This document shows positions 52,165 to 61,428 of a stretch of 64,000 nt of DNA, in pieces. The DNA comes from CANKHA01 sp963750965 (GTDB taxonomy: Bacteria > Pseudomonadota > Alphaproteobacteria > Rhizobiales > Xanthobacteraceae), in assembly GCA_963750965.1 (NCBI GenBank), contig CAVVSK010000014.1:124001-188000 (forward strand), read 5' to 3'. The notes beneath the pieces are model-generated. The model searched no databases. It had not been told where the DNA came from and was given only the letters and a program-made list of their open reading frames with translations. Position 1 is the stretch's first letter, and every line of letters begins with the position of its first letter. A program made the translations under genes and the position numbers.

Positions 52165-52611
52165 ATGCCCAAACTCACGACGCTTTCAGGCTTTAGCGCC
52201 GCGATTTTACTTGCGACCGTCGCAGTGGCCTTAAACGCCACGCCGAGTAAGGCGGGCGACGTGCGGCTGGAGTGCGACGTTCACGGACCACGCGAAACTC
52301 ACCTGCATGCACGGTACGAGGAGCGCGTGCGCACAACAATCACGCGCAAAAAATTCGATGCCCAATTTGAGGCGCTTGCAGGCGCTACCTTTTCCGCCGG
52401 CCAACGGATCACCTTTACCGTTGATAACGTCGTTGTGGGCAACGCGCCTTTGCGGGTGATTGTCGGTCGCGAGCTTGCTGCCGAACTCGATCTCAACTCG
52501 CCGCGAGATGGCGGTAAGCCTTGGCCAAGCAATTTCCCGCCCATCCATGCCGGATCGGTGGTCAAGGCCAAGCTTGGCACGACTGTTTTGCTTGGCTGCA
52601 CCATTCAGTAA
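52165..52611 (+). CDS. Exported hypothetical protein
   Basis: The 148-residue product has a signal peptide (SAAILLATVAVALNATPSKA) and a mature domain with two cysteines (LECDVHG and LLGCTIQ, the latter near the C-terminus). Beta-rich pattern (ITFTVDNVVVGNAPLRVIVG) suggests a small globular periplasmic protein. No domain is recognised. A long hairpin lies 50 bp downstream, before the histidine kinase gene. Confidence 0.7.
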   Translation: MPKLTTLSGFSAAILLATVAVALNATPSKAGDVRLECDVHGPRETHLHARYEERVRTTITRKKFDAQFEALAGATFSAGQRITFTVDNVVVGNAPLRVIVGRELAAELDLNSPRDGGKPWPSNFPPIHAGSVVKAKLGTTVLLGCTIQ

Positions 52612-52660
52612 TACAATTAAGAAGGCCTGCAGTGGCCTTTCGACCGGCATTTGCTAAATC

Positions 52661-52692
52661 GCAACGGCGCGGTAGTCCTACCGCGCCGTTGC
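52661..52692. promoter_or_regulatory. Perfect 14-bp hairpin ahead of the histidine kinase gene
   Basis: Arms GCAACGGCGCGGTA (52661-52674) and TACCGCGCCGTTGC (52679-52692) with loop GTCC. Only weak T content follows, so it could be a terminator for the 52165 gene or a regulatory element of the kinase gene 36 bp downstream. Confidence 0.6.
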
Positions 52693-52727
52693 CGGTTTCC
52701 GGCCGGCGGCATGGAGGTGCGAGCGGC

Positions 52728-54170
52728 ATGGCAAATGTGATCTCGTGGGCGGCGAGGATCTGGGGCCAGCAAAAGCTCACCAGACAGTTTCTTTTTGCCA
52801 GCGCCGCGGTGTTCCTCGCCGGAATGTCGATTGTGGGCGCCTGGACCTCCGGCCGCATCGAATCCGGCGTCACCCAAAACAGCGCGGTGTCCACCGCTCT
52901 CTACTTTGAAAGCTTCATCGCGCCGATTATTCAGGATCTGGCAGTAGCCGACACGCTTCCAGCGGCAAAGCATGAGCTTCTGGCTAGATTGATCTCCACC
53001 ACGCCGCTCAGCCAAAGGGTGGTGTCGTTCAAGATTTGGCGGCGAGACGGCGTCATCGTCTATGCGACCCAGCCGGAGCTGATCGGAAGAAGCTTTCCGG
53101 CGACCCCAAAATTCAAGCAGGCCTGGGCGGGCCACGTCGCGGCCGAGCTCGATCACCTCAATGAAGAAGAGAACAGGCTTGAGCGCGCCGAAGGCATTCC
53201 TTTGCTCGAAGTCTATGCGCCGATTCGCCAGGAAAACTCCGATCGCATCATTGCGGTGGCGGAGTTTTACGAACGCGCGGACCAGCTCAGACGCGATATT
53301 TTTCGGGCCAAGCTTCAAGCCTGGCTGATCATTGGCGGGGTCGCCGCAACCGCAGTCTCACTGCTGTTTGGTATCGTTGGGCGCGCCAGTCGTACCATTG
53401 ATCAGCAAAAGCGCGAACTTCAGGACAAGATTACCGAGCTGCAGACGCTGCTGGCTCAGAACGTCGACTTGCGCGCGCGCGTGGAGCGCTCGTCGCAACG
53501 GGCTTTGGAGATCAACGAGCGGCATTTGCGCAGACTGGGCGCCGAACTGCACGACGGCCCTGCTCAGCTGCTTGGGTTAGCGCTGCTTCGGCTCGACTCC
53601 TTTGAGCGTACATCCGCCGCACGCCAAAACGGCGGCGCAAGCCACGGAGCCCAAAGCAGCAACGACGCAGAAACGATCCGTACCGCGATCCGCGAAGCGC
53701 TTAACGAAATCCGCAACATCTCGGTCGGATTGTCACTGCCATCGCTCGACCGTCTTTCGATCGGGGAAACGTTGCAGGCGGCTGTCCGCGATCATGTGCG
53801 CAGGACGAATACCGGCGTTGAATCCGATATTTCGGTGGAGGATGGTGTTGCCGCAATCCACCCGATCAAAACCGCCGCTTTCCGTTTCGTCCAGGAAGCT
53901 CTGAACAATGCGACGCGCCATGCATCCGGCGCCAGCCAGAAACTTCGCGCCTATCTCGACAATGGGTCCATCGTTATAGAAGTGAGCGACCAAGGCCGAG
54001 GCTTTGATCCTGCCGCCCATAGACCAGACGATCAAATCGGCCTTATCGGAATGCGCGAGCGAATCGAAAGCTTGGGTGGTCAATTCGCGATCAAATCGAT
54101 CGCCGGAACCGGCACGCGCCTCGAGGCCCGGCTTCCGCTGAAATCCGGAGAGACCCCGGCCCATGTCTGA
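52728..54170 (+). CDS. Membrane sensor histidine kinase (NarX/DegS type, HisKA_3)
   Basis: The 480-residue protein has two membrane segments (about 23-43 LFASAAVFLAGMSIVGAW; about 203-222 LIIGGVAATAVSLLFGI) flanking a periplasmic sensor of roughly 160 residues, then a coiled-coil, the H-box RLGAELHDGPAQLLGLAL, the N-box FVQEALNNATRHASG and the G-box SDQGRGFDPAAH. GGAGGT lies nine bases upstream of ATG 52728. The stop overlaps the response regulator by eight bases. The signal is unknown. Confidence 0.92.
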   Translation: MANVISWAARIWGQQKLTRQFLFASAAVFLAGMSIVGAWTSGRIESGVTQNSAVSTALYFESFIAPIIQDLAVADTLPAAKHELLARLISTTPLSQRVVSFKIWRRDGVIVYATQPELIGRSFPATPKFKQAWAGHVAAELDHLNEEENRLERAEGIPLLEVYAPIRQENSDRIIAVAEFYERADQLRRDIFRAKLQAWLIIGGVAATAVSLLFGIVGRASRTIDQQKRELQDKITELQTLLAQNVDLRARVERSSQRALEINERHLRRLGAELHDGPAQLLGLALLRLDSFERTSAARQNGGASHGAQSSNDAETIRTAIREALNEIRNISVGLSLPSLDRLSIGETLQAAVRDHVRRTNTGVESDISVEDGVAAIHPIKTAAFRFVQEALNNATRHASGASQKLRAYLDNGSIVIEVSDQGRGFDPAAHRPDDQIGLIGMRERIESLGGQFAIKSIAGTGTRLEARLPLKSGETPAHV

Positions 54171-54828
54171 CCCGATCCGTATCGCGGTGGTTGATGATCA
54201 CCCTATGCTGCGTGAAGGGGTCGTTCGGACGCTGCTCGATGAGGCGGACATCGAGGTCGTTTCGGAAGGCGGAACAGCCGCAGAGGCGGTCGATATAGCC
54301 CAGCAATTCCTGCCCGACATCATGCTGCTCGACATGAATATGCCAGGCTCCGGCTTGACCGCGATCGAACGAATTTCGCGGCTATGCCCCGCTATCAAGC
54401 TGATCGTGCTCACCGTCCAAGAAGATCATGACACCGTCACACAGGCGCTGCAGTTGGGGGCCCGTGCCTATGCACTGAAAGGCATTGGCGCCTCGGAACT
54501 GGTCGACATCGTGCGCGCCGTCCATGACGGCGGGTCATACGTCTCGCCGCCGCTGGCGGCGAAACTATTGGCCAATTTTGGCAGCAAGGAGCGCAAAGCG
54601 GGATCCGAACAGGAGCCGATCGAAACGCTCACCGCGCGCGAAGAGCAAATTCTTGTGCTGCTCGGCAAGGGCCTTCGCAACAAGGAGATCGCCCGCCAAC
54701 TCGACTTGAAAGAGAAAACCGTCAAACATTACGTAACGAACATTCTGCAAAAGCTGCAGCTGCGCAATCGCGTCGAAGCAGCCGTTCTGTTGCAGAAACA
54801 GTCGAAACCGGAGCGCGTGCCTGAGTGA
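54163..54828 (+). CDS. NarL/LuxR-type response regulator
   Basis: The 221-residue protein has a receiver (VVDDHPMLREG acidic pair, IMLLDMNMPGSG with phospho-Asp near 54, ALKGIGA Lys) and a C-terminal GerE/LuxR helix-turn-helix (ETLTAREEQILVLLGKGLRN, KEIARQLDLKEKTVKHYVT). It is translationally coupled to the upstream kinase, which is therefore its partner. Target genes cannot be assigned; none of the neighbours shows an obvious repeated binding site. Confidence 0.93.
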   Translation: MSDPIRIAVVDDHPMLREGVVRTLLDEADIEVVSEGGTAAEAVDIAQQFLPDIMLLDMNMPGSGLTAIERISRLCPAIKLIVLTVQEDHDTVTQALQLGARAYALKGIGASELVDIVRAVHDGGSYVSPPLAAKLLANFGSKERKAGSEQEPIETLTAREEQILVLLGKGLRNKEIARQLDLKEKTVKHYVTNILQKLQLRNRVEAAVLLQKQSKPERVPE

Positions 54829-54865
54829 CAGCCGCCTCCGCGGCATCTCGACCTTTCCCGCCGCG

Positions 54866-55582
54866 CTAGATCACCACCACTTTGGTGCCGACCTTCACGC
54901 GCTCATACAGATCGATCACGTCCTCGTTCCGCATGCGGATGCAGCCGGAGGAGACTTGTGTGCCGATCGTCCAAGGCTCGTTCGAGCCGTGGATGCGGTA
55001 GAGGGTCGAGCCGAGATAGAGCGCACGCGCGCCGAGCGGATTGTCGGGTCCGCCCTCCATATAGCGTGGTAGGTCGGGCCGGCGCGCGAGCATCTCTTTC
55101 GGCGGCCGCCAGTCCGGCCACTCGCGCTTGCCGGTGACTTCGTGCTCGCCGGCCCAGGTAAAGCCTGGTCGCCCGACCCCGATGCCATAACGCACCGCCG
55201 TGCCGTTTTCCTGCACCAGATAGAGGAATTTGTCGGGCGTATTGATCACAATCGTGCCCGGAGGCTCATCGCCGTCATAGTCGACCACCTGCTTCAGATA
55301 CCGCGGGTCCATTACGGCCCGTTGCGGTGGCAGCGAGGCCCGAATGAAGTGCTCCGGTTGGCCATACATCGGCTGCCCCGGAACATAGCCGTGTTGCCCC
55401 GACACGTAAGGCTGCTGCCCTCCTTGGTTCACCGGGCGCCCATGACGGCTCTGTCCGCCGGAGAAGATGAACTCAATGAAGCCGCCACCGAGATTGGGGC
55501 GGTCCGGCGGCATCGGCTGCGCAAATGCCGGACCTGCTCCACCAATCACCGTCAGGAATATCGCAAGGAAAGGGCGCTGCAT
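54866..55582 (-). CDS. L,D-transpeptidase (YkuD) family protein
   Basis: Such enzymes form 3-3 peptidoglycan crosslinks or attach proteins to peptidoglycan. The 238-residue protein has a signal peptide (FLAIFLTVIGGAGPAFA), a Gly/Pro/Gln-rich linker with PGQPMYGQPEH-like repeats, and the catalytic block ALYLGSTLYRIHGSNEPWTIG ending in VSSGCIRMRNEDVIDL with the catalytic Cys. Start at MQRPFLA (55582). Convergent with the response regulator. Periplasmic location is implied. Confidence 0.92.
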   Translation of the reverse strand: MQRPFLAIFLTVIGGAGPAFAQPMPPDRPNLGGGFIEFIFSGGQSRHGRPVNQGGQQPYVSGQHGYVPGQPMYGQPEHFIRASLPPQRAVMDPRYLKQVVDYDGDEPPGTIVINTPDKFLYLVQENGTAVRYGIGVGRPGFTWAGEHEVTGKREWPDWRPPKEMLARRPDLPRYMEGGPDNPLGARALYLGSTLYRIHGSNEPWTIGTQVSSGCIRMRNEDVIDLYERVKVGTKVVVI

Positions 55583-55837
55583 TGACGTACTCTGAACTGA
55601 CCGTCGCTGATACGCGGGCGACACAGCCCGCTCACCCAGCCGCAATACAGCGCCAAATCGACCGATTAGTTAAAAGCGGCGTTTACCGTGTTGCCGCGCG
55701 CTGCGTTCAGAAAGTTACGGTTTATTTTTGATGAAGCGCGTGACTTATGGTTAAGCAGCGGTTACGCCGCGCATGAACTGGACGTTAAGCCGCAACGTGT
55801 AGAACGGGCGCGTGGCGCAAAGCGCATGACGTTTATC

Positions 55838-55871
55838 AACCGGACGCACTTCGCCGGATCATGCGCCAGGG
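55838..55871. repeat. Partial copy of the hisZ-upstream element
   Basis: The stretch containing CACTTCGCCGGATCATGCGC (about 55850-55869) matches the 3' arm of the 44901-45014 element. It lies just before the CheZ-like gene. The rest of the 55583-55886 gap (about 300 bases) holds nothing else I recognise. Confidence 0.6.
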
Positions 55872-55886
55872 AGCAGCGAGTAGACA

Positions 55887-56609
55887 ATGTCGAGGCGGCG
55901 CGAGGTTTTCCACATTGAAGAACTCACCGGCATCCGCGCGCCGACGCCGATTGCTGTTGAGCCCGCGGCGGAAGCGGCATTGCGCCACGCCGAGATCATG
56001 ACTGAATTACGGGCGTTGCGGGAGGCGATTGACGCGCATGGCCTGCGGCAAGCCGCGCCATTCCCTGTCGCAGAACGCGGCGCGCTCAAGAGCGAGCTCG
56101 GCTCGATCTACGACGCGGTCCAGCTCACCAAGCAGGAGATTGCTACCCTCGTGCTGACGAGCTTCACCAATCCCGACATGGGCCGTGTCAGCCAGGAACT
56201 CAATGCCGCTGTCGGCGGCAGTGAATCCGCAACGCATCGGATCCTGCAGGCCAGTGAGGAGATCGAGGAAGCCGCCAAGACACTTGTCGCCGCGATCAAC
56301 AATATCCAGGATCAGCATCTCGCGCGTGACATCCTCGACCAGGTGACCAGCATTATCGAGGCCTGCAATTTCCAGGATCTCGCCGGCCAGCGCATCACCA
56401 AAGTGATTGCCACCTTGCAGTTCATCGAGGACCACATCCGCAACCTGATGCAGATCTGGGGCGGGTTCGAACGGTTGGCCGATGTCGAGCCGGAGGCCGC
56501 CGCCGAGCTCAAGGAACGTGCGAAGCTCTTGAATGGACCGAAGCTGGAAGGCGACCACGGCTGCCTCTCACAGAGAGAAATCGACGCCATGTTCGCGGCG
56601 CGCAGCTAA
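55887..56609 (+). CDS. CheZ-like protein phosphatase
   Basis: CheZ dephosphorylates CheY. The 240-residue protein is mainly helical with the CheZ catalytic stretch IIEACNFQDLAGQRITKVIA (Asp and Gln in FQDLAGQR). The C-terminus ends LSQREIDAMFAARS, which resembles the CheY-binding peptide of CheZ and the FliM N-terminus (LSQ.EIDAL). Position is not next to a chemotaxis operon, but a CheY-type receiver is at 37490. The start is ATG 55887. Reassignment as a general receiver phosphatase is possible. Confidence 0.85.
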   Translation: MSRRREVFHIEELTGIRAPTPIAVEPAAEAALRHAEIMTELRALREAIDAHGLRQAAPFPVAERGALKSELGSIYDAVQLTKQEIATLVLTSFTNPDMGRVSQELNAAVGGSESATHRILQASEEIEEAAKTLVAAINNIQDQHLARDILDQVTSIIEACNFQDLAGQRITKVIATLQFIEDHIRNLMQIWGGFERLADVEPEAAAELKERAKLLNGPKLEGDHGCLSQREIDAMFAARS

Positions 56610-56614
56610 TAGCT

Positions 56615-56695
56615 TCGCTCATCCCCGTGAAAGCGGGGATCCAGCATCGCTCAGAATGAAACAACCCGGATTCCCGCTTGCGCGGGTATGAGCGG
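56615..56695. repeat. Palindromic element, CGCTCATCCCC family, copy B3
   Basis: Begins CGCTCATCCCCG, ends GGGTATGAGCG, with hairpins at each end. It lies between the CheZ-like gene and the arsN2 gene. Confidence 0.78.
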
Positions 56696-56722
56696 AATGT
56701 GGCGCCGTCCTTTAGATAACGC

Positions 56723-57172
56723 TCAAGCCAGCGGCTTCATCATCGCCGCTGCCGCTGCGGGACGCGCGAACGGCGCCGCCTCACGCACCACTTTTGGGGC
56801 TTCCGAACGCTCGCAGGCGCGGTAGCCCAGACGGGCGAAAAAACCGGCGGCTTTTTCGGTGACCAGCCAGGCTGCGCGGCAGCCGCGAATACTCGCTTCC
56901 GCCTCCAGCGAGACAACAATAGCCCGGCCGATACCGCGATTGCGCACAGGCGGCAAAGTCACGACCGACCGCAGCAACGCCTGATCTTCGAAAATCTCCA
57001 GGCCGCCGAAGCCCACCGGTACGTCGTCATTTTCAAAACGCCAGAACAGCGGTCCGCTCGCTTGGATATCCTCAGTCGGCAGGCCAGCTTTGGCGAGCGC
57101 GGCGGCAAGTCCATCGCGCTCCCAGACCGCGAGCGGAAGCGGGATTGGGATCGGCCGCCGCCGCTCGTTCAT
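56723..57172 (-). CDS. GNAT-family acetyltransferase, ArsN2-like
   Basis: The 149-residue protein has the GNAT acetyl-CoA loop VVTLPPVRNRGIGRAIVVSL with (R/Q)-x-x-G-x-G/A in RNRGIGRA, and the family tail WLVTEKAAGFFARLGYRACER. The layout LPLAVWERDGLAAALAKAGLP and FENDDVPVGFGGLEIFE is typical of ArsN2 from arsenic operons. Its start overlaps the stop of the arsC gene (ATGA). Arsenic detoxification by N-acetylation is suggested, but specificity is inferred. Confidence 0.78.
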   Translation of the reverse strand: MNERRRPIPIPLPLAVWERDGLAAALAKAGLPTEDIQASGPLFWRFENDDVPVGFGGLEIFEDQALLRSVVTLPPVRNRGIGRAIVVSLEAEASIRGCRAAWLVTEKAAGFFARLGYRACERSEAPKVVREAAPFARPAAAAAMMKPLA

Positions 57173-57516
57173 AAGATCTCCTGCAACCGTTCCACCGGCC
57201 GGCAAAGCCGCGTGCCCTTCTTGGTTTGCACCACCGGGCGTTCGATCAGCAGCGGGTGGTCGGCCATGGCAGCTACAAGCTGCGCGTCGCTGAGTTTGGG
57301 ATCGTCGAGGCCGAGTTCCTCATAGGGCGTGTTCTTCCAGCGGAGCAGATCGCGCGGCTTCATTCCCATCGCCTTCAATGCCGCATTGATCTCGGCCGTG
57401 CTGGGCGGGGTTTTTTGGTAATCCACGATTCTGGGCTCGACGCCTTTGGCGCGGATCATCTCCAGCACCTTGCGTGAGGTGGAGCATTTCGGGTTGTGCC
57501 AAATCACCGCTTCCAT
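57169..57516 (-). CDS. arsC: Arsenate reductase (glutaredoxin-dependent) ArsC
   Basis: ArsC reduces arsenate to arsenite with glutaredoxin. The 115-residue protein has the catalytic NPKCSTSRKVLEM (Cys11), MKPRDLLRWKNTPYEEL and PLLIERPVVQTKKG, matching the thioredoxin-like ArsC fold. It overlaps the acetyltransferase gene by ATGA, giving a two-gene operon. No ArsR, ArsB or Acr3 is seen in the window, so efflux must lie elsewhere or the proteins have a related role. Confidence 0.85.
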   Translation of the reverse strand: MEAVIWHNPKCSTSRKVLEMIRAKGVEPRIVDYQKTPPSTAEINAALKAMGMKPRDLLRWKNTPYEELGLDDPKLSDAQLVAAMADHPLLIERPVVQTKKGTRLCRPVERLQEIL

Positions 57517-57546
57517 GGGTGCCGATCCTTGCCTGCTGGTCGCGCG

Positions 57547-58053
57547 CTAGGCCCGTGGCGCGCAGCGGACGTAGACGGCATTGCCGTATCGGCCGGAGAC
57601 TTCGGGATCGATCCAGCGGGTGATGAGAACCCGCCCGTCGAAGGAAACGACCTCGCGGTCCTGCGCCCCGCCGGGCGGATCGTCCCTCGGTCCGATGTAA
57701 TTCTTGCCGCTGCGTGAGCCTTTCAGCTGCAGTTCCTGCGCCTCCTTCTGGTCAGCCAGATGCATGATCAGGCCGCCGGAAGACCCGGCGGCAATGATGT
57801 AAGGCTGCTTGCATTGATTACGCGCCGCCGCCTCAGTACGCGCCCTGTCGTCCGGGCGGTGATAGGCGGCAAGACCCCAACGCCCGATAAGCTCCTGCGG
57901 CTGGAAGCTCGGCGGCAAGGTCGGCTCGACTGCCGGAGCGGGCGGCGCAGCAGGCGCCTGAGGCGGCGGCGCGCTCACGCAACCCGCAACCGAAGCGGCA
58001 ACGATTACGGCGATGGACACGGCAATAGCAGGGCGCGGGCAAGCTCGGCGCAT
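57547..58053 (-). CDS. Predicted lipoprotein of unknown function
   Basis: The 168-residue product has a signal peptide ending in a lipobox (SVAGC), so the mature chain should be lipid-anchored. A Pro/Ala-rich linker is followed by a compact domain: ELIGRWGLAAYHRPDD, AARNQCKQPYIIAAG, QKEAQELQLKGSRSGKNYIG, and RVLITRWIDPEVSGRYGNAV. The pattern is seen in Rhizobiales lipoproteins to my memory. Start at ATG 58053 with GGAG eight bases upstream. It lies upstream of the groES promoter on the opposite strand. Confidence 0.75.
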   Translation of the reverse strand: MRRACPRPAIAVSIAVIVAASVAGCVSAPPPQAPAAPPAPAVEPTLPPSFQPQELIGRWGLAAYHRPDDRARTEAAARNQCKQPYIIAAGSSGGLIMHLADQKEAQELQLKGSRSGKNYIGPRDDPPGGAQDREVVSFDGRVLITRWIDPEVSGRYGNAVYVRCAPRA

Positions 58054-58198
58054 CAATATCTCCGGGCAATGAAGTTCGACTTAGCGGGGCTGCGGGCGGC
58101 AGCGCAAGTCGAGTTTGTGTGACAGCCTCCAAAATCGGCGGCACTGCCGCATCGCGGGTCCAGCCCGCATGAAACTGGCACCGCGGGAAGGGCCCAAA

Positions 58199-58228
58199 CT
58201 TGACAGGACGGCCCCTAACCCCTATTTC
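58199..58228 (+). promoter_or_regulatory. groES promoter, heat-shock sigma-32 like
   Basis: CTTGACA (58199-58205) and CCCCTATTTC (58219-58228) match the RpoH consensus (CTTGAA; CCCCATnT), with TTGACA also a good sigma-70 -35 box and a 17-base spacer to TATTTC. It lies about 100 bases upstream of groES. Confidence 0.7.
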
Positions 58229-58237
58229 CAGCACAAC

Positions 58238-58264
58238 TTAGCACTCTCCCTAGTGGACTGCTAA
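58238..58264 (+). promoter_or_regulatory. CIRCE operator (HrcA binding site)
   Basis: TTAGCACTC (58238-58246), nine-base spacer, GACTGCTAA (58256-58264). This is the classic inverted repeat with one mismatch in the second arm (GAG to GAC). It overlaps the downstream edge of the groES promoter, so HrcA repression is expected. Confidence 0.92.
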
Positions 58265-58325
58265 GGCCCTATCCGATCGACGCATTCGGTCATCAACCCG
58301 CGCGTATCGCGCCGACGAGGAATCC

Positions 58326-58622
58326 ATGGCCAAGACCCAGTTTCGTCCCTTGCATGACCGCGTGGTCGTGCGCCGCCTCGAGTCCCAAGAGAAGACCAAG
58401 GGCGGCATTATCATCCCCGACAGCGCCAAGGAGAAGCCACAGGAGGGCGAGGTCATTGCTGTGGGTCCCGGTGGCCGCGACGAAGCCGGCAAGCTGATCC
58501 CGCTCGACGTCAAGGCGGGCGACAAGGTGCTGTTCGGAAAGTGGTCGGGTACCGAGGTGAAGCTCGACGGCCAAGAACTCCTGATCATGAAGGAGTCCGA
58601 CATCATGGGCGTCATCCGCTGA
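58326..58622 (+). CDS. groES: Co-chaperonin GroES
   Basis: GroES caps the GroEL folding chamber. The 98-residue protein has the standard pattern: FRPLHDRVVVRRLE, the mobile loop EEKTKGGIIIPDSAKEKPQE-type (here KTKGGIIIPDSAKEKPQEGE), VLFGKWSGTEVKLDGQEL and ESDIMGVIR. It is followed by groEL after 130 bases with a palindromic repeat between them. Regulation by CIRCE and sigma-32 like promoter is visible upstream. Confidence 0.98.
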   Translation: MAKTQFRPLHDRVVVRRLESQEKTKGGIIIPDSAKEKPQEGEVIAVGPGGRDEAGKLIPLDVKAGDKVLFGKWSGTEVKLDGQELLIMKESDIMGVIR

Positions 58623-58629
58623 ACCTAAC

Positions 58630-58722
58630 TCCTCATCCTGAGGAGCGCCGCAGGCGCGTCTCGAAGGATGAGGCCCGGAACGCACCCTTCGAGACGCCGC
58701 TTCGCGGCTCCTCAGGGTGAGG
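58630..58722. repeat. Palindromic element between groES and groEL, family D
   Basis: Inverted segments CTCCTCATCCTGAGGAGCG...GGCTCCTCAGGGTGAGG (start/end) and CGTCTCGAAGG...CCTTCGAGACG (58659-58669 with 58686-58696) build a large imperfect hairpin. A similar element type is common in Bradyrhizobium. Located inside the operon, it may affect groEL translation or mRNA processing. Confidence 0.7.
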
Positions 58723-58752
58723 CCACAAAGTTCATCAACCGGAGTAATTCCA

Positions 58753-60402
<1,650 letters not shown>

Positions 60403-60414
60403 GGACTATTGGTG

Positions 60415-60440
60415 CCGAAGTCGGGCAAGCCCGACTTCGG
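60415..60440 (+). terminator. Hairpin after groEL
   Basis: A perfect 12-bp stem (60415-60426 with 60429-60440) with a 2-base AA gap and no T run. It lies 12 bases after the stop and may stabilise the mRNA or act in termination. Confidence 0.55.
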
Positions 60441-60463
60441 ATACCTCCGACCAGCGGACAAAT

Positions 60464-60499
60464 AAAAAGGGCGCGGTGCGAGCCGCGCCCTTTTTATTT
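60464..60499. terminator. Bidirectional terminator between groEL and the aldolase gene
   Basis: AAAAAGGGCGCGG (60464-60476) pairs with CCGCGCCCTTTTT (60483-60495), with A and T runs on both sides, serving groEL on + and the aldolase gene on -. A further CCTCCCCC/GGGGGAGG hairpin follows at 60506-60527. Confidence 0.85.
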
Positions 60500-60505
60500 C
60501 TTCTC

Positions 60506-60527
60506 CCTCCCCCGTTTGTGGGGGAGG
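60506..60527. repeat. CTCCCC/GGGGAG palindrome after groEL
   Basis: Hairpin arms CCTCCCCC and GGGGGAGG around GTTTGT. It is the free-standing, intergenic counterpart of the hairpins inside the pseudouridine synthase gene and ileS. Confidence 0.65.
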
Positions 60528-60535
60528 TAAAAAAA

Positions 60536-61357
60536 TCAACTCTTCTTCACCACGCGGCGCTCGTCATACATCTTGTCGCGCTTCATCGCATCCTTGCTCG
60601 GGACGAGCGCGCTCCAGTCGGAGGGCAGCACGCCGTCCTTGATCGCCTTGCGCACATAGTAGTTCCACAGCTTCTGCATGTGCCAGTCGCGCATCTCCAT
60701 CGCCTCGATCTGTTCGATCTCCTCGGCGTTGAGCGGCACCGGCTTGGCGCCCGACTGCATTACCTGCAATTGCGCCAGCGCATTCTCCTTGAAATGCACC
60801 GCATCGACGAACAGGTGGCGGATGCTTTCCGCCGTCATGACCAGACCATGGGCGCGCATCAGCGCGACATGGTGCGGGCCGAGCGTCTTGGCGAGGTCGA
60901 TGCCCTGCTCCAACAGCTTGATGTGGCTGGGATCGGGATGGGTCGGGATGCCGCTCTTCCAGCGCGAGGCGCGCGCGCGCATCAACTCGATCTTCACGCC
61001 TTCCATCATGGTGAAGGCGATGGCGAGGTCCATGTGGCAGTGCAGGACCGCATTCACGTCGGGCCGGGCCTTGAAGATCTCGGAATGGATCACCGTCTCG
61101 CTCGGCGGCTGCCCGTCGCCCTCGATGACTTTGCAGTCGAAGTCGCAAACCAGGATGTTGGCCGGGCCGACTTCCTGCCGCGAGGTCGAGCCGATCTGGA
61201 TCACGAAAGCATCCCGGCCGGGAATTCGGATCGAAACATGGCCGCTGTAATCGAGGATGCCCTCGGCTTCCAGCAGCCGCGTGGTGGCCGCCGCTTCCAG
61301 GGCAAACTGCTCGTTCGGCGGCGCGGTCTTTTTCGTAGCAATATCAGTGACGCTCAT
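60536..61357 (-). CDS. Class II aldolase/adducin family protein
   Basis: The 273-residue protein has the zinc-dependent class II aldolase pattern: GILDYSGHVSIRIPG, SETVIHSEIFKARPDVNAVLHCHMD (part: NAVLHCHMDLAIAF, two His), and MRAHGLVMTAES (His). It is probably an aldolase, epimerase or decarboxylase acting on a small sugar acid or phosphate. Start at MSVTDIA (61357). It follows the TRAP genes on the same strand with 71 bp between, suggesting its substrate is taken up by the transporter. Confidence 0.87.
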   Translation of the reverse strand: MSVTDIATKKTAPPNEQFALEAAATTRLLEAEGILDYSGHVSIRIPGRDAFVIQIGSTSRQEVGPANILVCDFDCKVIEGDGQPPSETVIHSEIFKARPDVNAVLHCHMDLAIAFTMMEGVKIELMRARASRWKSGIPTHPDPSHIKLLEQGIDLAKTLGPHHVALMRAHGLVMTAESIRHLFVDAVHFKENALAQLQVMQSGAKPVPLNAEEIEQIEAMEMRDWHMQKLWNYYVRKAIKDGVLPSDWSALVPSKDAMKRDKMYDERRVVKKS

Positions 61358-61428
61358 GGGGTCTCCGGCGCTGGAGGGTTGGGATATGCCCCTACATCCC
61401 ATGAATGCGGCGAAATGAGAAGCGGCGC

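Noticed and set aside
54163..56609. Link between the NarL-type two-component system, L,D-transpeptidase and CheZ as one signalling cluster
   Set aside because: The transpeptidase is on the opposite strand and there is a 300-base gap with repeat before cheZ; nothing supports co-regulation.
57169..58053. Arsenic resistance island
   Set aside because: Only arsC and an ArsN2-like gene are present; no arsR, arsB or acr3, no mobility genes.
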